NCBI RefSeq assembly: GCF_965233615.1
Contig: NZ_OZ247495.1
DNA: 64,000 bases
Reading direction: 5' to 3' (one strand)
DNA from: Pelagibius sp028280305
GTDB lineage: Bacteria; Pseudomonadota; Alphaproteobacteria; Kiloniellales; Kiloniellaceae
Shown here: one piece after another, positions 26,145 through 35,317 of the stretch
Numbering within the stretch: position 1 is the stretch's first letter
Layout: every line of letters begins with the position of its first letter
The notes under the pieces: model-generated
Seen by the model: only the letters and a program-made list of their open reading frames with translations
The model's database searches: none
What the model was told of the DNA's origin: nothing
Translations under genes and position numbers: made by a program

Positions 26145-27134
26145 CTAGAGGGCGCCCATCCGCTCCAACATCTGGCGGTGGTTTTCCCGCTCTGCCATCC
26201 AATAGCTCTTCAGTTCTTCACCGGTCATGAAGGCGCCCTGCAGGGCCCGCTTGTTGCGGTAGTCCTGCCACTCCGGCGAGTCGAAGACCTTTTGGAAAAG
26301 CGCCTGATAATAGGCCGCGGCTTCGTCGCTCATGCCCGGCGCACCGACGACGGAACGCTGCATCAGGTAAACGAAATCCTTGCCCAGTTCCTTGAAGGTC
26401 GGCGCATCGGGGAAGATGTTGATGCGTTCGGTCGTGAAAGCCGCCAGCGGCACGGTGTCGCCGGCCTTATAGAAACCTTCCTGTTCGGAGGGATTGTTCA
26501 CCGTGGAGTTGGCGTGCTGACCGGCCAGCTGCTTGGCCACAGCGCCACCGCCCTTGTAGGGCACGTACTTCATCTCCAGGCCGTAGGCCGCGTTGAGGAA
26601 GTCGGTGAGCAGTTGGTCTTCCTGCAGTTTGCCGGTCCCGGCCATGACCCAATCGCTGCCGGCGGCTTTTGCCTTGGCAACGAAATCATCAACGTTCTTG
26701 ATGCCGGAGTCTTTGTGAACCCAAAGCAGGAAAGTGTCTTCCGCCATGCGGGCAATCGGCGTGAAGGTCGCAATATCGATCTTCAAGTTCGGCTGCCGCA
26801 GCGGTGTCGTGTAGAAGCTGTTCAAGGTCACCATGATGGTGTGATCGGGGTCGGACTTTGCCTTCCCGTTCAGATGAATCAAAGCTTCCGCACCGGAACC
26901 GCCAGGCTTGTTGATCGGTGTCAGGGGCTTGGACGCCCAACCGTTCTTCTCGATCACGGTCTGCAACAGACGCGCCATCTTGTCGGCGCCGCCGCCCTGG
27001 CCGGCCATGATCACGAACTCAACAGGCTTCTTTGGTTCCCAGGCCTGCGCCGCCGTGCTTACGAAAGTGGAAAGCGCGGCCCCAAGGCCCGCAACCACAG
27101 CACAACCCATGATCACTCTTCTTGAAACGTACAT
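26145..27134 (-). CDS. tctC: Tripartite tricarboxylate transporter, periplasmic binding protein TctC
   Basis: Extracytoplasmic solute receptor of the Bug/TctC family, 329 residues with a signal peptide (about 1-30, ending near TAAQA). Bug-type stretches include PVEFVIMAGQGGGADKMARL, INKPGGSGAEALIHL and GTGKLQEDQLL. The ATG at 27134 follows GGAGGTTAGGACA, a strong ribosome site, and gives a proper signal sequence. It is the first gene of the tct operon and has an operator-like palindrome 140 bases upstream. Ligand is likely a small carboxylate; oxalate is proposed from context. Confidence 0.9.
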   Translation of the reverse strand: MYVSRRVIMGCAVVAGLGAALSTFVSTAAQAWEPKKPVEFVIMAGQGGGADKMARLLQTVIEKNGWASKPLTPINKPGGSGAEALIHLNGKAKSDPDHTIMVTLNSFYTTPLRQPNLKIDIATFTPIARMAEDTFLLWVHKDSGIKNVDDFVAKAKAAGSDWVMAGTGKLQEDQLLTDFLNAAYGLEMKYVPYKGGGAVAKQLAGQHANSTVNNPSEQEGFYKAGDTVPLAAFTTERINIFPDAPTFKELGKDFVYLMQRSVVGAPGMSDEAAAYYQALFQKVFDSPEWQDYRNKRALQGAFMTGEELKSYWMAERENHRQMLERMGAL

Positions 27135-27650
27135 TGTCCTAACCTCCCGGTTTTTGGATAGGCCCTGAGGGTATTCCCCATTAAGTTGAAAACCCAGCAC
27201 AAAGTCGGCTTGACAGCGTATCCCGTTATTTTTCTTGCATCTCCACAGCCTTTCGGACCTCAGCTATGGCATGTGGTATACAAAATACCGTCATAGCCAA
27301 CCGAGGTCCACTATTCTTATCACCGAATTGAAATTTCGTTAAATGTGCCGCACTGCAACAATTGCAGATGTTTCTACTGGATTTCTACTCTCTTCGACTA
27401 AATCGTTATTTGACAGCCTCTTAGAAGGTTCTGTCAGGCCTACCACCGCATGCAATTTGAACGAGAGACGCAGCCTATTACGCAGACGCAAAAGAACGAT
27501 TATAAATCAACCTGAAAGCTAAGGGTGAACATGCTTTAGCGGTATTGTTGCAAAATCATCGACTTAAGTATATGCAACTTGGGCGCGCAATACACAAAAG
27601 AGGGTGAAGCCGGGGGACTACCCGACCCTTTGGCCCGGCCCGATCCCCTG
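27135..27650. other. 516-base gene-free stretch: tct control region
   Basis: This gap between tctC and the insertion element is richer in A and T than its surroundings. It carries the candidate operator at 27275-27289 and presumably the tct promoter. I found no convincing coding frame in it. The part next to the element (27600-27650) is the sequence that lay downstream of the usp gene before the insertion. Confidence 0.6.
27275..27289. promoter_or_regulatory. Candidate GntR operator upstream of tctCBA (site 2)
   Basis: GGTATA-CAA-AATACC has the same 6+3+6 architecture as the perfect palindrome upstream of sucC, with one mismatch in the second half. It lies 140 bases before the tctC ATG. Read on the minus strand it is flanked by CA after TATACC, as in the other two sites. 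Regulation by the adjacent GntR protein is inferred from the shared motif. Confidence 0.6.
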
Positions 27651-28420
27651 CTAGGTAGCGGACTCATAAGCTTCGCACCAGATTCTGACAGCGGCGATTT
27701 TGATGAAGGCGAGGAAGGCATGTGATGTCTTGTCGTATCGGGTTGCGATGCGCCGGAAGGATTTCTTGATACGGCCGATGAAGCGCTCGACCTTGTTGCG
27801 TTGACGATAGAGTTCCCGGTCGAATGGGATCGGTATCTTGCGGTCGGATTTGGAGGGGATCACCGCTTCCGCTCCCTTCTCCCAGATCAGGTTTCGAATG
27901 TGGTTGGCGTCGTATGCCTTGTCGGCCAGAACAGCCTGTCCGGGTTGCAAGTCCCCCAGCAGAAGCGGCGCCACCGGCCCGTCATGGGCCTGTCCCGGCG
28001 TCAGGTGGACCTTCAACGGTAGCCCCCATTCATTGACCAGAACGTGGATTTTTGTGGTCAGACCGCCACGTGAACGACCCATGCATCGTCGGGGATCGTT
28101 TTTTTGAGCGTGGCCCCGGCGTGATGCACGCGCACCGACGTGCCGTCGATCATCACCACATCGCCGTTGTGAGCATCCACCACCGCGTCCATGACCCGGT
28201 CCCAGACGCCGGCCCGGGTCCAGCGGCGGAAGCGGTTGTACACAGTGGTATAGGGGCCGTAGCGCCCGGGCAGGTCGCGCCACGGACAGCCGGTGCGCAA
28301 CACGTAGAAGATGCCATTCAGAACCTGCCGGTCATCGCGCCGCTGCACACCCCTCACCTTGTTCGGCAGAATCGGTTGGATGAACCGCCATTCCAGCTCC
28401 GTAAGATCATAGCGTGACAT
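27651..28420 (-). CDS. IS5/IS427-type transposase made by programmed -1 frameshift (orfA + orfB)
   Basis: DDE transposase of the IS5 family encoded in two overlapping frames. The first (28058-28420, 120 aa) starts MSRYDLTELEWRFIQPILP and carries the first Asp (MIDGTSV). The second (ending at 27651) carries GGLTTKIHVLV, LADKAYDA and the C-terminal NKVERFIGRIKKSFRRIATRYDK with the final Glu. A run of seven A on the coding strand (28099-28105) allows a -1 slip that joins them into about 256 residues, as known for IS427-group elements. No in-frame damage is seen, so it may be active. The TAG stop comes from the flanking CTAG target duplication. Confidence 0.88.
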
Positions 28421-28499
28421 GCTCTCCTCCGAACGCCAAACCAGACCATCACAGAATCACAAACCGCTGATCTTGAAAATAGATTTATGAGTGCACTAC
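27655..28499 (-). mobile_element. IS5 family (IS427 group) insertion sequence, about 845 bp
   Basis: The element is bounded by imperfect terminal inverted repeats, GTAGCGGACTCATAA (27655-27669) and the complement of GTAGTGCACTCATAA (28485-28499), which match at 13 of 15 positions. CTAG is repeated on both sides (27651-27654 and 28500-28503), the target duplication expected for this group. It inserted exactly at the TAG stop of the usp gene. The right-hand CTAG keeps that stop, so the usp protein is not altered. Size and two-frame transposase fit the IS427 group. Confidence 0.85.
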
Positions 28500-29360
28500 C
28501 TAGTGCATCAGCACGATCGGCATGTCCGCGTGGTCAACGACATGCTGGGTAACCCCGCCCATGACCAGTTCGCGCCGCCGACTCTGGCCATAGGCCCCCA
28601 TCAGCAGGCAATCGGCGTCGATTTCTTTGGCGCCGGCCAGAAGGGCTTGGCCCACCGCTGATGGGGCCGCTTTGAAGCCGCGCAGGACGGCCTCGATGTC
28701 GTGGACGGCAAGGTAGTCTTTGGCCTCCTCGGCGGACACCGGCAGATTCTCGCCTTCCCTGGTCAAAAGCGTGACCGAATCGGCCTTGTTCAGCAACGGC
28801 AGGGCCGCAGTGACGGCACGGGCCGATTCGCCGCTGCCGTTCCAGGCAATTGCCACCCGCGCGCCTACGGAGGCGACTGGTTTCGGCGGACACATCAGAA
28901 CCAGTTTGCCGGTTTCCATCAGGGCCGACTCCAGGGTATTGCGGCCGAGGTTCTGTTCGTGGTCCGGCTGCGCTACAGCGATCAGATCGGCCAACCGGCC
29001 CCGCAGTCCGATCACCTGGGCCTGCTTGCCGGTTTCCTCCCGCCAACTGGCCGAAACCCGGTCACGCGGCCAGGGACCGTCGTCCAGTTCGGGAATGTCC
29101 CGTTCGCGGCAGTACCGGTCGAAGAGTTCGCGGACCTTGTTTTCCTCTTCGTTCGCCAGGGTACCGGCGGAGGCGACGATCTCCTTGCGCAGGGTGGCCG
29201 GAACGAAGACGCCGAAGGGGATCAGGTCCTCGGGCCGCGGGCGACAGTGCAGCGCTTCTAAATGGGCATGGTGGCGGCGGGCAAGGCAGAGGGCGTGATC
29301 GAGCACGCCCTCGCCTTTGCCGTCACCACGCAGTGGAACCAGGATCGTACGAACGGTCAT
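28500..29360 (-). CDS. Universal stress protein with two Usp domains
   Basis: Cytoplasmic protein of 286 residues with two tandem Usp-like halves (about 1-145 and 155-286). The first begins VRTILVPLRGDGKGEGVLDH. The second ends with LLMGAYGQSRRRELVMGG, the usual nucleotide-binding loop G-x-G/Y-S-type pattern of the family in partly altered form. It lies 37 bases after fhs on the same strand, so it is probably the last gene of the oxalate operon. Its stop codon TAG is embedded in the CTAG duplicated by the insertion element. Physiological role is unknown. Confidence 0.88.
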   Translation of the reverse strand: MTVRTILVPLRGDGKGEGVLDHALCLARRHHAHLEALHCRPRPEDLIPFGVFVPATLRKEIVASAGTLANEEENKVRELFDRYCRERDIPELDDGPWPRDRVSASWREETGKQAQVIGLRGRLADLIAVAQPDHEQNLGRNTLESALMETGKLVLMCPPKPVASVGARVAIAWNGSGESARAVTAALPLLNKADSVTLLTREGENLPVSAEEAKDYLAVHDIEAVLRGFKAAPSAVGQALLAGAKEIDADCLLMGAYGQSRRRELVMGGVTQHVVDHADMPIVLMH

Positions 29361-29397
29361 CGCAGATGCTCCTTTCGCCGATCCTGTTTCAGGGCCT

Positions 29398-31071
29398 CTA
29401 GAAGAGACCCTGAATCAGGCCGGCCTGATCGAGATGAATGGAATTGGCGGCGGGAACCCGCGGCAAACCGGGCATGGTCATGATCTCGCCGCAGATCGCC
29501 ACGATGAAGCCGGCACCGGCGGACAGCCGCACTTCGCGCACCGGCACGGCGTGACCCGAAGGTGCCCCGCGCAGGTTCGGGTCAGTCGAGAAGCTGTATT
29601 GAGTCTTGGCCATGCAGACCGGCAGGTGACCGTAGCCGGCATCCTCCCACTGCTTCAACTGATCGCGCACCTTCTTGTCGGCGATCGCTTCGCTGGCGCC
29701 GTAGATCTGCTGTGCGATGGTGTTGATCTTCTCGAACAGCGGCAGTTCGTCGCTGTAGAGAGGCTTGAAGGCAGCCGCACCGCTGTCGATGAGCCCGACG
29801 ACCTTGTTGGCCAGTTCCTCGGTCCCTTCCGAGCCCTTGCCCCAGTGTTCGCAGACCACGGCATCGACGCCGAGACCCTGGGTGAATTCCTGGATCGCCG
29901 CCAGCTCCGCCTCGCTGTCCTTGATGAAGCGGTTGATACCGACCACGGCCGGTACGCCGAATTTGGCGATGTTGGCGATGTGGCGGCCAAGGTTTTCCAG
30001 GCCTTTTTTCACCGCCTCGACGTTCTCGTCACCAAGTGAGTCCTTGGCCACGCCGCCGTGCATCTTCAGCGCCCGTACCGTCGCGACGATAACAACCGCT
30101 TCCGGCTTCAGCCCGGCCTTGCGGCATTTGATATCGAAGAACTTCTCGGCGCCCAGGTCGGCGCCAAAACCAGCCTCGGTCACCACATAGTCGGCCAGCT
30201 TCAGCGCCGACTTCGTGGCCGAGACCGAGTTACAGCCATGGGCGATGTTGGCGAAGGGACCGCCGTGAATGAAGGCGGGATTGTTCTCCAGCGTCTGCAC
30301 GAAGTTCGGCATCAGCGCGTCCTTCAGCAGCACCGTCATCGGGCCCTCTGCCTTCAGGTTACGGGCATAGATCGGTTTGCGCTCGCGGGTATAGGCCACC
30401 ACGATATCACCGAGGCGCTTCTGCAGGTCTTCCAGGCCATCCGCCAGGCAGAAGATCGCCATGACCTCCGAGGCCACGGTGATGTCGAATCCGGTCTGGC
30501 GCGGGAAACCGTTGGCGACCCCGCCCAGTGAGGTAACGGTGTCGCGCAGGGCCCGGTCGTTCATGTCGAGCACCCGGCGCCAGGAAACCCGGCGCTCGTC
30601 GATGCCCAGTTCGTTGCCCCAGTAGATATGGTTGTCGATCAGTGCCGAGAGCAGGTTGTGTGCCGAGGTGATGGCGTGGAAGTCGCCGGTAAAGTGAAGG
30701 TTGATGTCCTCCATCGGCACCACCTGAGCATAGCCGCCGCCGGCGGCGCCGCCCTTCATCCCGAAGCAAGGACCCAGCGAAGGCTCCCGCAGACAGATCA
30801 TCGCCTTCTTGCCGATCCGATTGAGCCCGTCGCCCAGACCCACCGTCGTGGTGGTCTTGCCCTCGCCCGCCGGGGTCGGCGAGATCGCGGTGACCAGGAT
30901 CAGCTTACCGTCCGGCTTGGACTTGACCGATTCAAGATAGTCGAAGCTGACCTTCGCCTTGCTCGGTCCATACTGCATAAGCGCGTCGGCCGGCATGTCG
31001 AGCTTGGCGCCGACCTCGGTGATCGGCTTCATGCTGGCTTCGCGGGCGATTTCGATATCGGACTTGGGCAT
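29398..31071 (-). CDS. fhs: Formate--tetrahydrofolate ligase
   Basis: ATP-dependent synthesis of 10-formyltetrahydrofolate from formate. The 557 residues are full length. The P-loop SPTPAGEGKTTTTVGL (64-79) and the downstream REPSLGPCFGMKGGAAGGGY are diagnostic for Fhs. GPFANIAHGCNS and the C-terminal GAGFIVAICGEIMTMPGLPR are also present. It follows the formyltransferase gene by 90 bases. In the oxalate operon it captures formate for one-carbon assimilation, as an alternative to oxidation by the formate dehydrogenase encoded nearby. Confidence 0.96.
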   Translation of the reverse strand: MPKSDIEIAREASMKPITEVGAKLDMPADALMQYGPSKAKVSFDYLESVKSKPDGKLILVTAISPTPAGEGKTTTTVGLGDGLNRIGKKAMICLREPSLGPCFGMKGGAAGGGYAQVVPMEDINLHFTGDFHAITSAHNLLSALIDNHIYWGNELGIDERRVSWRRVLDMNDRALRDTVTSLGGVANGFPRQTGFDITVASEVMAIFCLADGLEDLQKRLGDIVVAYTRERKPIYARNLKAEGPMTVLLKDALMPNFVQTLENNPAFIHGGPFANIAHGCNSVSATKSALKLADYVVTEAGFGADLGAEKFFDIKCRKAGLKPEAVVIVATVRALKMHGGVAKDSLGDENVEAVKKGLENLGRHIANIAKFGVPAVVGINRFIKDSEAELAAIQEFTQGLGVDAVVCEHWGKGSEGTEELANKVVGLIDSGAAAFKPLYSDELPLFEKINTIAQQIYGASEAIADKKVRDQLKQWEDAGYGHLPVCMAKTQYSFSTDPNLRGAPSGHAVPVREVRLSAGAGFIVAICGEIMTMPGLPRVPAANSIHLDQAGLIQGLF

Positions 31072-31161
31072 CTTCTGGTTCTCTGCCTGTTATCTATTGA
31101 TTGCTGTGTTTCCCGCCGTCCCGCAGTGACGCTGTGGAACGGAAACCCAAAGCCTCCCGGT

Positions 31162-32076
31162 TTAACCGCCGAGGGCCAACCCTTCAACCAAACCGGCCTT
31201 TGCCGCAAAATCGCCGGCGGAAATCTTCTTATCGTCATGGGGGCGAACCCGCTCGACCCGCACCGCGCCGCCCACAGCCGCGACCGTGAAGCTGTCGCCG
31301 TCAACGGCGATGACCCGGCCCGGATCGCCCTCGCCCTCAACCTTGCGGGAGTCGAAGATCTTCACTTCATTGCCGTTGAAGGTAGTCCAGGCGCCCGGCG
31401 CCGGATTGGTCCCGCGAATCAGGTTGTAGACCTCGTCCACCGGCTTCGACCAATCAATCTCCGCATCGGCCTTGCGGCACCAGCTTTCGTAGGTCTTCTT
31501 GCTGTGGTCCTGGTCGATTGCCGGCGCCTTGCCGTCGCGGACCAGGTCCACCGCCTCGACCATCGCATCCACACCCATGGGGAAGAGCTGGTTGAAATAC
31601 AGCGTACCCAGGGTGTCGTCGGGACCGATTTCCACGGTCTTCTGCAGCAGGACCGGGCCTTCGTCGAGGCCTTCGTCCGGCCAGAAAATCGTCAAGCCGG
31701 TTTCCTTGCGGCCCATGATGATCGGCCAGTTGATCGAACTGGGGCCGCGGTGCAGCGGCAGCAAGGAAGGGTGATACTGGATCGTTCCCTTTTCGGGAAT
31801 GTCGAGCACCGGCTGGGGCACGAAAAGCGTCACATAGGCCATGACGCAGAGGTCGGGCGAAAAGGAGCGCATCAAATCTTCGGCTTCCGGGGTCTTCCAG
31901 GACGCCGGCTGATGCAGCGGCAAGCCCTTTTCCAGCGCGAACTCCTTCAGGGGATCGGTCGGCCGCCCCTCCTTATCCGGCGCGCAGAAGACGCCAACGA
32001 CGTTCTCCCCACGCTCCAAGAGTTTCTCGAGAACAGCCTTGCCGAAGGCCTCCTGGCCATGGACGACGATCCGCAT
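31162..32076 (-). CDS. Formyltransferase / 10-formyl-THF hydrolase-domain protein
   Basis: Protein of 304 residues with the formyltransferase N-domain and C-domain layout of methionyl-tRNA formyltransferase. It is closer in pattern to the folate hydrolase domain of 10-formyltetrahydrofolate dehydrogenase: YHPSLLPLHRGPSSINW (101-117), IFWPDEGLDEGP (130-141) and WIRG-like NLIRGTNPAPGAW. The catalytic His102 and Asp138 have the expected spacing. The Asn found two residues before this His in tRNA formyltransferases is Gln100 here. It lies between frc and fhs, so it may exchange formyl groups between folate and formate, or even formyl-CoA. The exact reaction is not known. Confidence 0.78.
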   Translation of the reverse strand: MRIVVHGQEAFGKAVLEKLLERGENVVGVFCAPDKEGRPTDPLKEFALEKGLPLHQPASWKTPEAEDLMRSFSPDLCVMAYVTLFVPQPVLDIPEKGTIQYHPSLLPLHRGPSSINWPIIMGRKETGLTIFWPDEGLDEGPVLLQKTVEIGPDDTLGTLYFNQLFPMGVDAMVEAVDLVRDGKAPAIDQDHSKKTYESWCRKADAEIDWSKPVDEVYNLIRGTNPAPGAWTTFNGNEVKIFDSRKVEGEGDPGRVIAVDGDSFTVAAVGGAVRVERVRPHDDKKISAGDFAAKAGLVEGLALGG

Positions 32077-32173
32077 TCCTGCACTTCCCCCGTGTTATGC
32101 CGGACCCCGAAAGGCCGGATTGATCAACCGTGATTCCCGCCGGACCTGCTGATCCGGCGGCGACATCAATCGT

Positions 32174-33451
32174 TCACTCTGCGGCGGCCTGCTCGGGCAT
32201 GTCGCCCAGCGCGCCACTGCTCCAAGTCTCTTGGATTTCCTCCTCCGAAAGGCCCAGAACCTGTCCCAGGATCTCATCGGTATGCTCGCCCAGCAGAGGT
32301 GAACGGGTCACCTCCGAGGGTGAAGCCGACAGTTTCACCGGGTTGCCGACGGTCAGGTACTTGCCCCGTTCCGGGTGATCGACCTCGACGATGGTCCCGG
32401 TCTCCCGCAGGCTCGGCTCCTCCGCCAGTTCCTTCATGGAGAGGATCGGCCCGCAGGGAATGTTCAGCGGGTTGCAGGCCTCCATGACCTCGAACTTGGT
32501 CTTGGTCTTGGTCCAGTCTTCGATGGTGTCGAAGATCTGCGGGATCTTGTCGAGCCGCGCCTCCGGCTTTGCATAGCCGGGATCTTCCTTCCACTCCGGC
32601 TTGCCGATCAGATCGCAGATGTTGCCCCAGACAGCCGCCTGGGTGATGAAGTAAACATAGGCGTTGGGGTCGCTCTCCCAGCCCTTGCACTTCACGATCC
32701 AGCCGGGCTGGCCGCCGCCTGAGTCATTGCCGGCCCGCGGCGTGGCTTCGCCGAACCCGATGCCCTGACCGAACTGGCTGTATTCCTTCAAAGGTCCGTG
32801 TTCCAGGCGCTGCTGATCGCGGAGCTTCACCCGGCAGAGGTTCAGCACGCCGTCCTGCATGGCGGCCAGAACGCGCTGCCCCTTGCCGGACTTCTCGCGG
32901 TGATAGAGCGCCGTGACGATACCGAGCGCCAAGTGAAGGCCGGTACCGGAATCACCGATCTGCGCGCCCGTTACCGTCGGCGGACCGTCCAGGAAACCGG
33001 TCGTCGAGGCCGAACCGCCGGTGCACTGGGCCACGTTCTCATAGACCTTGCAGTCCTCATAGGGACCCGGACCGAAACCCTTCACCGAGGCATAGATCAT
33101 CCGCGGATTGATCTTCTGCACCTGCTCCCAGCCGAAGCCCATGCGGTCGAGAGCACCGGGGGCGAAGTTCTCCACCAGCACATCGCAGGTCTCCACCAGC
33201 TTGGTCAGGATCTCCTTGCCCTTGTCGCTCTTGGTGTTGAGCGTGATGGAGCGCTTGTTGTGATTCAGCATGGTGAAGTAGAGGCTGTCGACATCCGGGA
33301 TATCGCGCAGCTGGCCGCGGGTGGCATCGCCGACTCCGGGCCGCTCGACCTTGATCACGTCAGCGCCGAACCAGGCCAGCAGCTGCGTACAGGTGGGGCC
33401 TGACTGCACATGGGTGAAATCGAGAATGCGGACGCCTTCTAGAGCTTTCAT
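32174..33451 (-). CDS. frc: Formyl-CoA:oxalate CoA-transferase
   Basis: Family III CoA-transferase that moves CoA from formyl-CoA to oxalate. The 425 residues match the Oxalobacter-type Frc over the full length. The catalytic aspartate is Asp167 in GAQIGDSGTG, and the flexible glycine loop GGGQPG near residue 260 is present. Conserved openings VRILDFTHVQSGPTCTQLLAWFGADVIKVE are split across residues 7-36. It lies 42 bases after oxc in the same operon, the classic pairing for oxalate catabolism. Confidence 0.95.
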   Translation of the reverse strand: MKALEGVRILDFTHVQSGPTCTQLLAWFGADVIKVERPGVGDATRGQLRDIPDVDSLYFTMLNHNKRSITLNTKSDKGKEILTKLVETCDVLVENFAPGALDRMGFGWEQVQKINPRMIYASVKGFGPGPYEDCKVYENVAQCTGGSASTTGFLDGPPTVTGAQIGDSGTGLHLALGIVTALYHREKSGKGQRVLAAMQDGVLNLCRVKLRDQQRLEHGPLKEYSQFGQGIGFGEATPRAGNDSGGGQPGWIVKCKGWESDPNAYVYFITQAAVWGNICDLIGKPEWKEDPGYAKPEARLDKIPQIFDTIEDWTKTKTKFEVMEACNPLNIPCGPILSMKELAEEPSLRETGTIVEVDHPERGKYLTVGNPVKLSASPSEVTRSPLLGEHTDEILGQVLGLSEEEIQETWSSGALGDMPEQAAAE

Positions 33452-33493
33452 TACGGGCTCCTGTTCCTGAGGAGTTGATACGCTGGCGCTGGA

Positions 33494-35248
33494 TTACTTC
33501 TTGGAAACCACAGACTGCGGATTGAGATTGCCGATGCGGCCACTTTCGGTGCCGGCGTTTTCGTCGATGACGGCGTTCACCAGAGCCGGCCGCCCTGAGT
33601 CCATCGCTTCGTTCACGGCGCGCTGCAGCTCGTCGGGCGAGGTCACGTAGTAACCGGCGCCGCCGAAAGCCTCCATCATCTTGTCGTAGCGGGCATCCTT
33701 GACGAAGACAGTCGTCGCCGCGTCGGCGCCACCGGTCGGATTGACATCGGTGCCGCGATAGATCCCGCCGTTGTTGAACACGACCACACAGACCGGCAGG
33801 TTGTAGCGGCAGATCGTTTCGATCTCCATGCCGGAAAAACCGAAGGCGCTGTCGCCCTCGACGGCCAGCACCGGATGCCCTGTTTCCACCGCCGCCGCGA
33901 TGGCCTGGCCCATGCCGATCCCCATGACGCCCCAGGTGCCGACATCCAGGCGCTTGCGGGGCTTGTGCATGTCGATGATACCGCGGGCGAAGTCGAGGGT
34001 GTTGGCGCCTTCGTTCACCAGAATGGCGTCGGGCCGTTCGGCGATGATGGTCTTCAGCACACCCAGCGCACCGTGAAAATCCATCGGCACGTTGTTGTTG
34101 CGCAGCCGCGGGGCCATCCGCTCAATATTGGCCTCTTTCTTCGCCGTCACCGCCTGGATCCAGTCCGCCGGCGGCGCGCTCCAGTCGCTGCCCATGCCAT
34201 TCAGTAGCGCAGAGACGCAGGATCCGATATCGCCGACCAGGGGTGCGGCAATCTCGACGTTGCTGTCCATCTCCTTGGGCTCGATATCGATTTGAACGAA
34301 CTTCTTGGGCGCCGTCCCCCAGGTCTTGCCCTTACCGTGGGAGAGTAGCCAGTTCAGGCGGGCGCCGATCATCAGGACGACATCGGCCTCCTTCAGCACC
34401 AGCGAACGGGCCGGGCCCGCCGACTGCGGATGGGTGTCCGGCAAAAGCCCCTTGGCCATGCTCATCGGCAGATAGGGAAAGCCGCTCTTTTCCACCAGCG
34501 CCCGGATTTCCTCGTCGGCCTGCGCATAGGCCGCGCCCTTGCCGAGAATGATCAGCGGGCGCTTGGCACCCTTCAGGACCTCCAGAGCCCGCTCCACCGC
34601 CTCCGGCGCCGGCAGCTGGCGCGGCGCGGCATCGATGACCTTGACGAGAGAGGCCGCACCGGCCGCCGCGTCCATGGTCTGGCCCAGCAGCTTTGCCGGC
34701 AGATCCAGATAGACGCCGCCGGGGCGCCCGGAAACCGCCGAGCGGATCGCCCGTGCGATGCCGATGCCGATGTCCTCGGCATGCAATACGCGGTAAGCGG
34801 CCTTGCACAACGGCTTGGCGATGGCGAGCTGGTCCATCTCCTCATAGTCGCCCTGCTGCAGATCGACGATCTCGCGCTCCGAGGAGCCGGAAATCAGTAT
34901 CATCGGAAAGCAGTTTGTCGTGGCATGGGCGAGCGCCGTCAGGCCGTTCAGGAAACCGGGGGCCGAGACCGTCATGCAGACGCCCGGCTTCTTTGTAAGG
35001 TAGCCGGCGATAGCGGCGGCATAGCCCGCATGCTGTTCATGCCGGAACGACAGAACGCGCAAGCCCTCGGCCTGCATGTAGCGCCCCAGATCGGTGATCG
35101 GAATGCCCGGCACGTTATAGATCGTGTTGATGTCGTTGAGCTTCAGCGCGTCGATAACCAGATGGAAACCGTCCGTCAGCGCCTGCGGCGCGGTACCCTC
35201 GTCTGCGCTGTTGTCCTGAACCAGCGTGTCGATTGCCGGGTCGCTCAT
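33494..35248 (-). CDS. oxc: Oxalyl-CoA decarboxylase
   Basis: Thiamine-diphosphate enzyme that converts oxalyl-CoA to formyl-CoA and CO2. The 584 residues align throughout with the known oxalyl-CoA decarboxylase. Examples are SFRHEQHAGYAAAIAGYL, SGSSEREIVDLQQGDYEEMD, the active-site region NEGANTLD, WGVMGIGMG, and the ThDP site GDSAFGFSGMEIETICRYNL with NNGGIYRG. The start at 35248 follows GGAGACAGG. Another ATG twelve bases upstream is possible. It is the second gene after gntR in the oxalate operon and the source of formyl-CoA for Frc. Confidence 0.95.
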   Translation of the reverse strand: MSDPAIDTLVQDNSADEGTAPQALTDGFHLVIDALKLNDINTIYNVPGIPITDLGRYMQAEGLRVLSFRHEQHAGYAAAIAGYLTKKPGVCMTVSAPGFLNGLTALAHATTNCFPMILISGSSEREIVDLQQGDYEEMDQLAIAKPLCKAAYRVLHAEDIGIGIARAIRSAVSGRPGGVYLDLPAKLLGQTMDAAAGAASLVKVIDAAPRQLPAPEAVERALEVLKGAKRPLIILGKGAAYAQADEEIRALVEKSGFPYLPMSMAKGLLPDTHPQSAGPARSLVLKEADVVLMIGARLNWLLSHGKGKTWGTAPKKFVQIDIEPKEMDSNVEIAAPLVGDIGSCVSALLNGMGSDWSAPPADWIQAVTAKKEANIERMAPRLRNNNVPMDFHGALGVLKTIIAERPDAILVNEGANTLDFARGIIDMHKPRKRLDVGTWGVMGIGMGQAIAAAVETGHPVLAVEGDSAFGFSGMEIETICRYNLPVCVVVFNNGGIYRGTDVNPTGGADAATTVFVKDARYDKMMEAFGGAGYYVTSPDELQRAVNEAMDSGRPALVNAVIDENAGTESGRIGNLNPQSVVSKK

Positions 35249-35317
35249 GCCTGTCTCCATCGTTCCTAGTGCTTACGGAAGTGCGCCGGTTGTCCACGGC
35301 GTCACTTGATATGGTTC

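Noticed and set aside
27536..27721. 61-codon minus-strand frame at the left end of the insertion element
   Set aside because: It crosses the element boundary and overlaps the transposase end in another frame, so it is a chance frame.
28058..28420. Transposase as a frameshifted pseudogene
   Set aside because: The frame change falls exactly on an A7 slippery run known in this group, and terminal repeats and both halves are intact.
30628..32133. 501-codon plus-strand frame opposite fhs and the formyltransferase
   Set aside because: It spans two well-supported genes and the gap between them, with no motif and no ribosome site.
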